NCBI RefSeq assembly: GCF_016463645.1
Contig: NZ_JAEMQX010000011.1
Span: 1-57,935 of the forward strand
DNA length: 57,935 bases
Direction of reading: 5' to 3'
Origin: Sphingopyxis sp.
Lineage (GTDB): Bacteria > Pseudomonadota > Alphaproteobacteria > Sphingomonadales > Sphingomonadaceae
This document shows, in pieces, positions 9,138 through 18,051 of this stretch. The position numbers and the translations under genes are program-made. Every line of letters starts with the position of its first letter. Position 1 is the stretch's first letter. The notes beneath the pieces were generated by a model. That model was not told the origin of the DNA. It saw nothing but the letters and a program-made list of their open reading frames with translations, and searched no databases.

Positions 9138-10336
9138 GCGAGCTCAAGGCAAAGCTCGACGGCGCAACGATCTCCGAGGAAGACGACGGCATCCGGCTCG
9201 ATCGCTGGTTCAAGCGCCATCGCGAAGGCACGCCGCATGCGTTGCTCGCGCGCTGGGCCCGATCAGGCCAGCTGACGCTCGACGGCAAAAAGGCAGATGT
9301 CTCGGACCGCATTGCGACCGGGCAGAAACTCGTCATGCCAACCCCGCCTGTCGAGGCCGAAGCGCGACCAGCGCGCAAGGGGCGCCCGCTGACCGACGCC
9401 GACATCGAACTCGCGACGGGGATGATGATCCACCGCGACGCAAGCGCGATCGTGCTGAACAAGCTGCCCGGGCTCGCCACCCAAGGAGGCACCAAGACCG
9501 AGCAGCATGTCGACGGGCTGCTCGACGCGCTGAAATTCGACGGGCCGGTGCGGCCCAAGCTCGTTCACCGGCTCGACAAGGACACGTCGGGCGCGTTGCT
9601 GATCGCGCGCACCCCACGCGCCGCCGCCTATTTCGCCAAGAGCTTTTCGAATCGCAGCGCGAAGAAAACCTATTGGGCGATCATCGTCGGGGTGCCCGAC
9701 ATCGCGCAGGGCGAGATCGACCTGCCGCTCGCCAAGCAGCCGGGGTCGGGCGGCGAGAAGATGCACGTCGACGACATGGGGCTCGCCGCGAAAACCCGCT
9801 ATCGCGTTATCGAGCGCGCGGGGAACAGCGCGGCGTGGGTCGAACTGCAGCCGCTTACGGGCCGCACGCACCAGCTGCGCGTCCATATGGCGGCGATCGG
9901 ACATCCGATCGTCGGCGACGGCAAATATGGCGGCAAGGGCGCCTTCCTGACCGGCACGATCAGCCGCAAGATGCATCTGCACAGCCGCCGCCTGCGCATC
10001 GACCATCCCGACGGCGAGGCAATCGATATCAGCGCCGAGGTGCCCGAACATTTCGCGGCGAGCCTCGACGCCCTGGGCTTCGACCTGCTGCTGGGCGAGG
10101 TCGGAATCGACGACGTCGCCAAGGGTCCACCGCCGAAAGCCGCCGCAAAGGCCGCCGCCAAGGCGCACAGCAAACAGATCCGCAAGGCGCGGCGCGGCGA
10201 ACGGCGCGGACGCACCGCGACGAGTAAGCCGACAGATCATGTCGGCAAGCCGAAGCCCAAGGCAAAGGCCGGCAAACCCGCGAGCCGTAAGCCCGGCGCG
10301 AAAAAACCGCCGCCGCGTCCGGCGCGGCCGCGCTGA
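9134..10336 (+). CDS. rluC: RluC/RluD-family 23S rRNA pseudouridine synthase with basic tail
   Basis: A 400-residue enzyme that isomerises uridines in rRNA. An S4-like N-terminal region (residues ~10-65: IRLDRWFKRH ... LARWARSGQLTLDGKKA) precedes the RluA-type catalytic domain. The latter has the active-site motif VHRLDKDTSGALLIA (catalytic Asp) and TGRTHQLRVHMAAIGHPIVGD. The last ~70 residues are a low-complexity Lys/Ala/Arg/Pro tail with repeated KAAAK and KPKAKAGK patterns, which probably adds RNA affinity. RluC and RluD are hard to separate by eye. The start overlaps crcB by 4 bases. Confidence 0.88.
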   Translation: MSELKAKLDGATISEEDDGIRLDRWFKRHREGTPHALLARWARSGQLTLDGKKADVSDRIATGQKLVMPTPPVEAEARPARKGRPLTDADIELATGMMIHRDASAIVLNKLPGLATQGGTKTEQHVDGLLDALKFDGPVRPKLVHRLDKDTSGALLIARTPRAAAYFAKSFSNRSAKKTYWAIIVGVPDIAQGEIDLPLAKQPGSGGEKMHVDDMGLAAKTRYRVIERAGNSAAWVELQPLTGRTHQLRVHMAAIGHPIVGDGKYGGKGAFLTGTISRKMHLHSRRLRIDHPDGEAIDISAEVPEHFAASLDALGFDLLLGEVGIDDVAKGPPPKAAAKAAAKAHSKQIRKARRGERRGRTATSKPTDHVGKPKPKAKAGKPASRKPGAKKPPPRPARPR

Positions 10337-10956
10337 TGCACCCGAACGCCGCCTTCCGGCCCGCGCAAGATGACCTTGCCGAACTGCTGGTGCGCGAGAT
10401 CGGCTTTGCGGCGATCTTCGCGGGCACGCCCGACGGGCCGCGCGTCGCGCACACGCCAGTGGTGCTGAGCGAGGACCGCACCGCGCTGCAATTCCACCTC
10501 GCGCGCGGCAATGCACTGACGCGTCACCTCGACCGGACAACGGCGCTTGCAGTCGTACAGGGGCCCGACGCCTATGTCAGCGCAAGCTGGTATGCCCAGG
10601 CCGACCAGGTTCCCACATGGAATTATGTCGCGATCGAGATGGAGGGCGTCGCACAGAGGCTGGACAACAGCGCGCTCGTCACACTGCTCGATACCCTGTC
10701 TGCCCGGCATGAAGCCCGCGCTGGAGCGAACCCGCCATGGACGCGCGCCAAGATGAAGCCGGCCCTGTTTGGCAAGATGACGGGCGCCATCGTCGGTTTC
10801 GAAATGCGGATCGCGGCATGGCGCCCGACGATCAAGCTCTCGCAAAACAAGTCGATCGACGAGCGCGAGCGTGTAATCGCGGGGGTCGAGGCGACCGGCC
10901 ACGGCGCGCTCGCGCAGTTGATGCGCCACCTTGGCGGCGATAGGGGAGGCGCATGA
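10336..10956 (+). CDS. PaiB-like FMN-binding protein
   Basis: A 206-residue protein of the FMN-binding split-barrel family that includes PaiB. Typical features are an N-terminal MHPNAAFRP, the HTPVVL strand, FHLARGNAL, the DAYVSASWYA motif, a TWNYVAIEMEG stretch and a C-terminal IVGFEMRI followed by KLSQNKS. Members are annotated as negative transcriptional regulators or pyridoxine-oxidase-like proteins. The actual activity here is unknown. Its start codon shares one base with the preceding stop (TGATG). Confidence 0.88.
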   Translation: MHPNAAFRPAQDDLAELLVREIGFAAIFAGTPDGPRVAHTPVVLSEDRTALQFHLARGNALTRHLDRTTALAVVQGPDAYVSASWYAQADQVPTWNYVAIEMEGVAQRLDNSALVTLLDTLSARHEARAGANPPWTRAKMKPALFGKMTGAIVGFEMRIAAWRPTIKLSQNKSIDERERVIAGVEATGHGALAQLMRHLGGDRGGA

Positions 10957-11189
10957 CCCGTTCCGACGACACGCTTGCAAAAAGGCGTTTTTTCGCGCTC
11001 AGCCTGATGCGCCTGATGGGCGCCGCCTTCGTCGCGATCGGTTTCATCCTGATTGGCGGCGGCTTCTCGCTGGCAGGGCAGCCGACCGACCGCTGGGTCG
11101 GCGTCGCCATCGTACTTGTCGGCGCGTTCGATTTCGCGGTGATGCCATTGATCCTCGCGCGCCGTTGGCGTTCGCCCAAAAACCCGTGA
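10953..11189 (+). CDS. Small two-helix membrane protein
   Basis: A 78-residue protein with two predicted membrane helices (about residues 20-42 and 49-66) and short basic termini. It overlaps the PaiB-like gene by 4 bases and the ATP12 gene by 4 bases, so it is translated within a coupled operon. Such a small membrane ORF ahead of the ATP12 gene seems to be a lineage feature, but no function is known. Confidence 0.75.
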   Translation: MTRSDDTLAKRRFFALSLMRLMGAAFVAIGFILIGGGFSLAGQPTDRWVGVAIVLVGAFDFAVMPLILARRWRSPKNP

Positions 11190-11875
11190 AGCGCTTCTGG
11201 AAAGAGGTCACCGTCGTCGCCGAGGACGGCGGCTGGGGCATCGCGCTCGACGGGCGGCCGGTGCGCACCCCCCAGCGTGCATCGCTCGCGGTCGCAAGCC
11301 CGGCGCTTGCCGAGGCGATCGCCGGTGAATGGCGCGGTGTCGGCGAAACGATCGACCCCGCCGCGATGCCGATGACGGGCCTCGCGAACGCCGCGATCGA
11401 CCTCGCCGCGCCCGACGTCGCCGCCTTCGCGGTGCCGATCGCTGCCTATGCGGAAAGCGACCTCTTCTGTTACCGCGACGCGCGCGACGCGGCACTCCAG
11501 ACCGAGCAGGCGGCCGCCTGGAACCCGCTTCTCGCATGGGCCGAGGAACGATACGGCATCGAATTCGCGCTGACGCAAGGCGTCCTTCCGGTCGATCAGC
11601 CCGCAGCGACGATCACGGCGCTGCACGACGCGGTGTTCGCGCAGGACGCGTGGGGGATCACGGCATTGACCCCGCCGGTCACGATCGGCGGCTCGCTGGT
11701 CGCGGGCCTCGCCCTGCTGGAAAACGCATTCGACGCCGACACCTTGTGGAAGGCCGTCAGCCTCGACGATCTCTATCAGGAACGCCGCTGGGGCGTCGAC
11801 GGCGAAGCGCAGAAGGCACGCGCCGCGAACAAGCGCGACTGGGACAGGGCGGCGCGGTTTCTGACTCTGCTTTAA
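11186..11875 (+). CDS. ATP12-family F1 ATPase assembly chaperone
   Basis: A 229-residue ATP12-type protein. In mitochondria ATP12 protects the F1 alpha subunit before assembly, and alphaproteobacterial homologues are thought to do the same. Visible motifs are KRFWKEVTVV at the N-terminus, GWGIALDGRPVRTPQR, AEAIAGEW, PMTGLANAAID, ESDLFCYRD, WNPLLAWAEERYG, and the C-terminal EERRWG-like QERRWGVDGEAQKAR. It starts with GTG at 11186, inside the stop region of the previous gene. The 3' end overlaps the convergent crotonase gene by 4 bases. Confidence 0.92.
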   Translation: MKRFWKEVTVVAEDGGWGIALDGRPVRTPQRASLAVASPALAEAIAGEWRGVGETIDPAAMPMTGLANAAIDLAAPDVAAFAVPIAAYAESDLFCYRDARDAALQTEQAAAWNPLLAWAEERYGIEFALTQGVLPVDQPAATITALHDAVFAQDAWGITALTPPVTIGGSLVAGLALLENAFDADTLWKAVSLDDLYQERRWGVDGEAQKARAANKRDWDRAARFLTLL

Positions 11876-12675
11876 TCGACGAAATTCGGCTTCCGCTTCT
11901 GCATCCCCGCCGTCACCGCCTCCATCTGGTTCGGCGTGCGGATAATCTTCACCTGCTCGTCGCTTTCGGCCTGCAATATTTCGGCATCGCTCGCATGGCC
12001 GAGCATATTGCAGAGCCGCTTGGCGCCGCGAATCGCGTGCGGATTCTTGTCGGCGATCACTTCGGCCAGTTCCATCGCCTTCGCCAGCGGATCGTCCGAC
12101 ACATGCGTCGCAAAGCCGAGCAGCTTCGCTTCCGATCCGTTGAATTCGCGGTTGGTGTAGATCAACTCACGTAGCACATCGTCTGCAACCTGCGTGCGCC
12201 ACAGCGCCATGCCCGCGACGTCGGGGACCAGACCCCAGCGCATTTCCATGATCGCGATGCGCGTATCGGGATGAACGATGCGGATGTCGGCGGCGGCCAT
12301 GATCTGGCTGCCCGCGCCGAACGCGACGCCGTGCACCGCGGCGATCACGGGTACCGGAATTTCGCGCCAGCCCCACGCAGCATATTGGGCATTGTTCGCG
12401 ATGCCGCGCGTGCGGTCGGACAGGCTTCCCCCGGCGCTGCTGGTGCCCGGGTCGCGATCGTTGCTGAGGCTGGAGAGGTCGAGCCCGGCGCAGAAGGCGC
12501 GGCCTTCGCCCGACAGCACGACGACGCGGAGGCCCGCGGTCGCCTTGAGCCGGTCGACCGCTTCGGCCAGCGCTTCCCACATCGCGGGATCGAGCGCGTT
12601 CATCTTGTCGGCGCGGATCAGCCGGACATCGGCGATGCCGCCATCGAGCATGGTGATCGAAATGCGGTCCTTCAT
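11872..12675 (-). CDS. Enoyl-CoA hydratase/isomerase (crotonase) family protein
   Basis: A 267-residue crotonase-fold enzyme acting on acyl-CoA thioesters. The oxyanion-hole segments GEGRAFCAGLDLSSL and VHGVAFGAGSQIMAAADIRI are present. Glu residues in IMEMRWGLVPD and LRELIYT fall where the two catalytic Glu of hydratases are expected, so hydratase activity is possible. The start overlaps the end of the isomerase gene by 4 bases, and both follow an acyl-CoA synthetase, which suggests a shared catabolic pathway for an unknown carboxylic acid. Confidence 0.88.
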   Translation of the reverse strand: MKDRISITMLDGGIADVRLIRADKMNALDPAMWEALAEAVDRLKATAGLRVVVLSGEGRAFCAGLDLSSLSNDRDPGTSSAGGSLSDRTRGIANNAQYAAWGWREIPVPVIAAVHGVAFGAGSQIMAAADIRIVHPDTRIAIMEMRWGLVPDVAGMALWRTQVADDVLRELIYTNREFNGSEAKLLGFATHVSDDPLAKAMELAEVIADKNPHAIRGAKRLCNMLGHASDAEILQAESDEQVKIIRTPNQMEAVTAGMQKRKPNFVD

Positions 12676-13289
12676 GGGAGAGTCCTTTTGAGTGCGGCTT
12701 CGACGAGCGGAAGCTGGTCGTTGCCGAAATACATGTCGTCGCCATCGACGAAGATCGTCGGCGAACCATAACCGCCGCGCGCGACGACTTCATCGGTATT
12801 CGCGCGCAACCGCGCCTTCATCGCGTCGCTCCCGGCCGCTGCGGCGATCGCAGTGCCGTCCAGTCCCTCGGCATTTGCAACGGCGACGAGCACATCAGGG
12901 TCGTCGAGATTTTCCTGCCGATCGAAATAGCTGGCAAAGGCACCCCGCGCGAAACGGACGAGCGCGGCTTGATCTTCCTCGATCACACAGCAGAAGCGCA
13001 TCGCCGCGATGCTTTTCGCCGGGTGCCACTCGGACGGGAAATTCATCGGCACGGCCGCGAGCCGCGCCCAGTCCTTCAGCACCTTCCAGCTATGCGTCAG
13101 CCGCCGGTTGTCCGCCCGCGCGCGCGCCGCATAGACGGCCGGATTCACCGCATTGAATACCCCGCCGACGAGGATCGGCCGATAGATCGCCGTCGTTGCC
13201 GTCCGGTCGAGAACGCTCGGCAGATTGTGAAATGCAAGACAGGTCCACGGGCTCGACAGATCGAAGAAAAATTCGACGCGCGCGGTCAT
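12672..13289 (-). CDS. DsbA/GST-kappa family, 2-hydroxychromene-2-carboxylate isomerase-like
   Basis: A 205-residue thioredoxin-fold protein with the N-terminal pattern VEFFFDLSSPWTCLAF, where a Ser replaces the first Cys of DsbA, as in HCCA isomerases. An all-helical insert follows, then the C-terminal GGYGSPTIFVDGDDMYFGND, the cis-Pro loop and substrate-facing region. HCCA isomerase acts in naphthalene-type degradation using glutathione, but many paralogues have other substrates. The operon with an acyl-CoA synthetase and a crotonase suggests a role in aromatic or alicyclic acid breakdown. Confidence 0.85.
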   Translation of the reverse strand: MTARVEFFFDLSSPWTCLAFHNLPSVLDRTATTAIYRPILVGGVFNAVNPAVYAARARADNRRLTHSWKVLKDWARLAAVPMNFPSEWHPAKSIAAMRFCCVIEEDQAALVRFARGAFASYFDRQENLDDPDVLVAVANAEGLDGTAIAAAAGSDAMKARLRANTDEVVARGGYGSPTIFVDGDDMYFGNDQLPLVEAALKRTLP

Positions 13290-13293
13290 CGGG

Positions 13294-14826
13294 TCAGGCC
13301 TCCGCCTTGACCTTCTCCCAATATTGATCGCGCAGCAGGCGCTTGTAGAGCTTGCCGGTGTCGTGACGCGGCAGCGCTTCGAGAAAATCGATGCGGCGCG
13401 GGATTTTCACCCCCGACAATTTCTCGCGCGCATAGGCCATCAGTTCCTCGCGGAAGGCCTCGGTCGCATCGGCCATGTCGGCAGGCTGGATCACTGCGAT
13501 CACCTCCTCGCCCATCTCGTCGTGCGGGCCGCCGACGACCGCTACGTCGGCGACCTTGGGGTGGGTAACGAGGTGATTTTCGATTTCCTGCGGATAGATG
13601 TTCACGCCGCCCGAGATGATCATGAAACTCTTGCGGTCGGTGAGATAGAGGAAGCCGTCCTCGTCGACCTTGCCCACGTCGCCCAGCGTCGACCAGCCCT
13701 TCGAGTTGCGGCTGGACGCTGTCTTCTCATTATCCCCATGATATTCGAAGACATTCTCGCTCTCGAAGAAAACGGCGCCTTCCTCGTTCGGGCCGAGCTC
13801 GGTTTCGCTGTCCTCGCCCATGATGTGCACAGTGCCGAGGATCGGGCGACCGACGCTACCCTTGTGCGTCAGCCAGTCGGGGCTGGAGATGAAGGTCATG
13901 CCATTGCCTTCCGACCCCGCATAATATTCGAAAAGGACCGGCCCCCACCAGTTGATCATCGCCTGCTTGACCGGCACCGGGCACGGCGCCGCCGCGTGGA
14001 TCGCAACCTTCAACGACGAAGTGTCGTAGCGCGCGCGAACCTCGTCGGGCAATTTGAGCATCCGCACGAAATGGGTCGGAACCCACTGACTGCTGTTCAC
14101 CCGATATTTTTCGATGTGCGACAGCGCGGCTTCAGGGTCGAATTTCTTCATCAGGACGACGGTGCCGCCAAGGCGGTGGATCGTCATCGACCAGCGCAGC
14201 GGCGCGGCATGATAGAGTGGTGCCGGGGACAGATAGATGCTGTCGGCGTTGATCTGGAACACCGCCGAGGCGAGCATGACGAGACTGTTCGCCGCGTCGA
14301 TCGCCGGATCTTCGGGGAGAGGTACGCGCACGCCCTTGGGCCGACCGGTGGTCCCGGATGAATAGAGCATGTCGACCCCGGCGCGCTCGTCGGCAACGGG
14401 CGTCGCGGGCATCGCGGCGACGGCATCCTCCCAGCTTTCATAGCCCGGGATATTTCCGCCCATGGCGAAACGCTTGATACGGGTGGTCAGCTCCTGCGCG
14501 GCGCCGGCGAGGCTCGCCGAGACGATCAGTATCCGTGCGCCCGAATTTTCGAGGATATAATCGGTTTCGTCCTGCGTCAGCCGCGACGAAATGCAGACGT
14601 AACGCAGCCCCGCGCGCTGCGCGCCCCAGGTCAGGCCGTAATAATGCGGCGTGTTGTCGAGCATGAACGCGACGACATCCTCATGCCCGAGCCCGTGCGA
14701 CCGGAAGAGCTGAGCGGCGCGATTCGATGCCGCGTCGAGTTCGCCATAGCTGATCGGCTCCCCCGTCTCGGCGACGATGATCGCGGGCTTGTCGGGATTG
14801 CTACGCGCATGGACTGAGGGGTGCAT
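13294..14826 (-). CDS. AMP-dependent acyl-CoA synthetase
   Basis: A 510-residue ANL-superfamily adenylate-forming enzyme. It carries the P-loop motif YSSGTTGRPKGV, a YYAGSEGNGMTF motif (A5 type), the A7 motif STLGDVGKVDEDGFLYLTDR and the C-terminal A10 motif LPRHDTGKLYKRLL with the catalytic Lys. It activates a carboxylic acid to its CoA ester. The acid is unknown. It heads a minus-strand operon with the HCCA-isomerase-like and crotonase genes. A weak promoter (TTGACC at 14892-14897 read on the minus strand, TACTCA 16 bases on) lies upstream. Confidence 0.9.
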   Translation of the reverse strand: MHPSVHARSNPDKPAIIVAETGEPISYGELDAASNRAAQLFRSHGLGHEDVVAFMLDNTPHYYGLTWGAQRAGLRYVCISSRLTQDETDYILENSGARILIVSASLAGAAQELTTRIKRFAMGGNIPGYESWEDAVAAMPATPVADERAGVDMLYSSGTTGRPKGVRVPLPEDPAIDAANSLVMLASAVFQINADSIYLSPAPLYHAAPLRWSMTIHRLGGTVVLMKKFDPEAALSHIEKYRVNSSQWVPTHFVRMLKLPDEVRARYDTSSLKVAIHAAAPCPVPVKQAMINWWGPVLFEYYAGSEGNGMTFISSPDWLTHKGSVGRPILGTVHIMGEDSETELGPNEEGAVFFESENVFEYHGDNEKTASSRNSKGWSTLGDVGKVDEDGFLYLTDRKSFMIISGGVNIYPQEIENHLVTHPKVADVAVVGGPHDEMGEEVIAVIQPADMADATEAFREELMAYAREKLSGVKIPRRIDFLEALPRHDTGKLYKRLLRDQYWEKVKAEA

Positions 14827-14971
14827 CGGGCATCATCTCCGGGAATCGTTGCTTTCTTTATGTCGAAGATGAGTAGCAACCTGAAACTTTTGGTCAAGCA
14901 AGCTGGCACTCGTGACGGCCGCTCGATCAAGAAGGGGCAAATTGCAGCGCAAAATCGGAAGAAGCCGGGTT

Positions 14972-15685
14972 TCAGTCGGGGCGCGAGCGTAACTGATACC
15001 CCTCCCCTTTCACTGTATGCAGCATCGGCCAGTCGAAGCCGCGATCGACCTTGGCGCGCAGCCGCGACATATGCACCTCGACCCGGTTGGTGCCGGGGTC
15101 GAAATCGATGCGCCACACCGCGCGAAGCAGTGCATCGCGCGACAGCGGGCGGTCGGGAACGCGGGCGAGATTCGCGAGCAGGTCAAACTCGCGGAGCGGC
15201 AGGCGGATCAGCCGGCCGGCCCGCTCGACGCGCCGGTCAATCAGGTCGATGCGCAGTTCGCCCTCGCCCAGTTGGCCTGCGCCGATGCGGCTGCGGCGGA
15301 GCAGGCCCGAGATCCGCGCGAGCAGTTCGGGAAGATTGTTCGTCCATCCGACCGCATCGTCGGCGCCCGCGGACAGTGCCCTCACCCGATCATCGAGTGC
15401 GTCGCGGTCGGATACGACCAGCAGCGGCCGCCGTCCGGCGATCGATCTTGCCAGCCGGACGAATTCGAACGGTTCCTGCCAGTCGAGAAACGGATTGACT
15501 AGAAGCAGGTCGAAACAGCTATCGACCCATGCGCGCAGCCCGTCGACATGCTGCGGCAGCAGTCGCGCGGCAAGACCGGCCGAACCGATCGCAGCCATCA
15601 GCGCATGGGCCCGATCCGGCTGCGGATGATAGACGGCAACGAGCAACTTCCTGTCGCCCCCCTCTTCCATACCCGATGATGCCAT
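14972..15685 (-). CDS. OmpR-type response regulator with degenerate receiver domain
   Basis: A 237-residue protein with a receiver-like domain (residues ~13-130) and an OmpR/PhoB winged helix (LREFDLLANLA ... VEVHMSRLRAKVDR ... HTVKGEGYQL). The phosphorylation machinery is missing: the acidic pair after the first strand is replaced by YHPQPD, the acceptor position in FDLLLVNPF is Asn64 instead of Asp, and the conserved Lys after GADD is absent (AVGWTN). It is therefore probably a phosphorylation-independent atypical regulator. No histidine kinase is nearby. It is divergent from the acyl-CoA synthetase at 15773, a possible target. Confidence 0.85.
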   Translation of the reverse strand: MASSGMEEGGDRKLLVAVYHPQPDRAHALMAAIGSAGLAARLLPQHVDGLRAWVDSCFDLLLVNPFLDWQEPFEFVRLARSIAGRRPLLVVSDRDALDDRVRALSAGADDAVGWTNNLPELLARISGLLRRSRIGAGQLGEGELRIDLIDRRVERAGRLIRLPLREFDLLANLARVPDRPLSRDALLRAVWRIDFDPGTNRVEVHMSRLRAKVDRGFDWPMLHTVKGEGYQLRSRPD

Positions 15686-15772
15686 TCCCGACCCCGCCGT
15701 TGTCGCGACTTAGTATCGCCCCGCCGCCCCACCCGGCATTGCACCGCTTTTCCGCTGTGCTAACCCTTGGAC

Positions 15773-17305
15773 ATGACCAGTATCGAAATGCTTGACGGCG
15801 ACTTCGCCACCCTGCCCGACCTCGTCCGTGCCCACGCCGCGGAACGTCCCGATGCCGTAGCGGCTGCCGATCCGTTTCGGCGGCTGAACTGGTCCGAACT
15901 GGATCAATTGACCGACCGAATCGCCGCGCGGCTGCAGGAGGATGGATTCGGCAAAGGCGATCGCAGCGCGATCGCCGGCCTCAACAGCGTCGAGCAGATG
16001 GCCGTTATCCTCGGCACACTACGCGCGGGCGGGGTCGCGGGGCTCGTCACCAACAGCGCGACGGGCGAACAAATGGCGGCGATGATCGCCGACACCGGTG
16101 CGCGCCACCTGTTCCTAGACAGCGCGGCAAAAGCGAGCCTCGATGGCCATGTCATCACCGCGAGCGACCTGATCGCGATGGACGGCAGCGACGCCGGCAC
16201 GCCGCTCGACGCCTGGCTGTCGCTCGCGGGGGCGAAACCGGCGCCGGTCGACATCCTGCCGGAGGACGGCTTCAACATCATCTATTCGTCGGGCACGACC
16301 GGTACGCCCAAGGGCATCGTCCACAGCCATGCAATGCGCTGGCAGCATATCATCCGCGGCGCGCCCGCCTATGGCCCCGCAGCGATCACGATCCTGTCGA
16401 CCCCGCTCTATTCGAACACGACGATGGCGAGTTTCATGCCCACCGTCGGGTCAGGCGGACAGGTCGTCTTGATGAAGAAATTCGACGCGCACGGTTTCCT
16501 CGAACTCGCGGCGCGCGAGCGTGCGACGAACACGATGCTGGTGCCGGTGCAATACCGCCGGATCATGGCGCTCGAGGATTTCGGCGACTTCGACCTCTCG
16601 AACTTCGTGGTCAAATATTGCACTTCGGCGCCCTTCCCCGCCGCGCTGAAAGCCGATGTGCTGCAACGTTGGCCGGGCGGGCTGGTCGAGATCTATGGCA
16701 TGACCGAGGGCGGCGCGGCGTTCATTCTCGAGGCGCACCAGTTCCCCGACAAGCTCCACACCGTCGGCAAGCCCGCCCCCGGCCATATCGCGAAAGTGAT
16801 CGACGAGGAGGGCAACGAACTGCCGCAAGGCGAAGTCGGCGAAGTCGTCGGCCGTTCACCCGCGATGATGACGGGATACAACAACCGCCCCGAGGCGACC
16901 AAGGCGATGCACTGGTACGATGCGGAGGGAAATCTCTTCTATCGCCACGGCGATATCGGCCGCATCGACGAGGATGGCTTCCTGACACTGATGGACCGCG
17001 CGAAGGATATGATCATCTCGGGCGGCTTCAACATCTTCCCCAGCGACCTGGAGGCGATATTAATCGCTGACGAGCGCGTCGTCGAGGCGGCGGTGGTCGG
17101 CATGCCGAGCGAGGAATGGGGCGAGACGCCAGTCGCCTTCGCAGTGCTGAAGCCCGGTGCGGATGCGGAGAGCGTGCGCGCCGATTGCAATGCGAAGGTC
17201 GGCAAGACCCAGCGGCTGAGCGCCATCAGGCAAGTGGACGAGTTGCCGCGCAGTCCGATCGGCAAGGTGCTGAAACGCGAACTGCGGGATACCTACGCCG
17301 CGTAG
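15773..17305 (+). CDS. AMP-dependent acyl-CoA synthetase (class I adenylate-forming)
   Basis: A 510-residue ANL enzyme, second acyl-CoA synthetase of the region and clearly distinct from the one at 13294. Motifs are YSSGTTGTPKGIVHSH (P-loop), IYGMTEGGAAF (A5), RHGDIGRIDEDGFLTLMDRAKDMIISGG (A7/A8) and ELPRSPIGKVLKREL (catalytic Lys). The ATG at 15773 is taken as the start. A TTG at 15767 is a less likely alternative. A histidine of the linker and the GGFNIFP motif support a CoA ligase rather than a luciferase. The substrate is unknown. Confidence 0.9.
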   Translation: MTSIEMLDGDFATLPDLVRAHAAERPDAVAAADPFRRLNWSELDQLTDRIAARLQEDGFGKGDRSAIAGLNSVEQMAVILGTLRAGGVAGLVTNSATGEQMAAMIADTGARHLFLDSAAKASLDGHVITASDLIAMDGSDAGTPLDAWLSLAGAKPAPVDILPEDGFNIIYSSGTTGTPKGIVHSHAMRWQHIIRGAPAYGPAAITILSTPLYSNTTMASFMPTVGSGGQVVLMKKFDAHGFLELAARERATNTMLVPVQYRRIMALEDFGDFDLSNFVVKYCTSAPFPAALKADVLQRWPGGLVEIYGMTEGGAAFILEAHQFPDKLHTVGKPAPGHIAKVIDEEGNELPQGEVGEVVGRSPAMMTGYNNRPEATKAMHWYDAEGNLFYRHGDIGRIDEDGFLTLMDRAKDMIISGGFNIFPSDLEAILIADERVVEAAVVGMPSEEWGETPVAFAVLKPGADAESVRADCNAKVGKTQRLSAIRQVDELPRSPIGKVLKRELRDTYAA

Positions 17306-17343
17306 CCGGCGAACGGACGGATTCCTGCGGTCAGACGCCCAGG

Positions 17344-17895
17344 TCAATTTGCCGGTTTGGTCTCGTCGATCTTGTCGACCCATTCGGGGAAGAAGCTAGG
17401 CTCTCGCGCCGACCAGCCGGGGGCAGTGGCGGCCGCCTCGCTGATCGATTGGAGTAGCACCTTGCGCTTGTCGGGATGCAGGTGCGGCAGGGACGCCGCG
17501 GCGCAGAAGGCGCCCGGCAGCCACGGTCGCGCATGCGCGCCGAGCAGCCGTTCATAAAGGAAGCGATAGGGCGCAAAACCGGGCAAACGATCCTGTCCGA
17601 GGTCGAACGCCGACACCGCGATCAGCGGCGCCATGAAATGTTCGAGCGCGTCGAGCCCGCTGTCGTCTGGAATATGGGCACGGATTTCGACGAGCCGCTG
17701 ATAGACACGCGCCTGCACGCGGATCGCGGTTTCCTCGACCATATCGCGCGACCAGCGCGCGATCGCATCGTCGCGTTCGAGCCCGATGTCCAGCGAGCGG
17801 CGGATATAGCGCTGCGTCGCTGCGGGAAAGCCCGCAAATTCCTTGATCTCGGAAAGGGACAGATCGCCTGCGGCCGGTCCTGAACGCGTCGCCAT
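17344..17895 (-). CDS. Conserved hypothetical protein
   Basis: A 183-residue, mostly helical soluble protein without recognised motifs. Residues ~12-70 look like paired helices with many Arg and Ile. The middle contains RLPGFAPYRFLYERLLG and a WLPGAFCAAASLPHLHPDKR segment. The start at 17895 is chosen because GGGAG lies 7 bases upstream. Longer versions are open but read through the intergenic inverted repeat. It converges on the acyl-CoA synthetase and diverges from the FabH-like gene. Neither neighbour indicates a role. Confidence 0.6.
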   Translation of the reverse strand: MATRSGPAAGDLSLSEIKEFAGFPAATQRYIRRSLDIGLERDDAIARWSRDMVEETAIRVQARVYQRLVEIRAHIPDDSGLDALEHFMAPLIAVSAFDLGQDRLPGFAPYRFLYERLLGAHARPWLPGAFCAAASLPHLHPDKRKVLLQSISEAAATAPGWSAREPSFFPEWVDKIDETKPAN

Positions 17896-17954
17896 GGTCA
17901 TGCTCCCGCACGGCGCCCGGGGAGCCATCCCCCCGGAGGCCTGCATCAGACAAT

Positions 17955-17979
17955 CTGCCACGACAATCGTTAGTGGCAG
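17955..17979. promoter_or_regulatory. Inverted repeat in divergent promoter region
   Basis: Arms CTGCCAC (17955-17961) and GTGGCAG (17973-17979) form a perfect 7-bp dyad with an 11-base spacer. It lies 60 bp upstream of the minus-strand hypothetical gene and about 107 bp from the FabH-like gene. It could be an operator or a hairpin. The regulator is unknown. Confidence 0.35.
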
Positions 17980-18051
17980 GTTAACCATCGTGTCGGCGAT
18001 CGTTCAGCCACGTGCGGGGCGTTGCGCGATGATGCGACGAAGCCTAATCAA

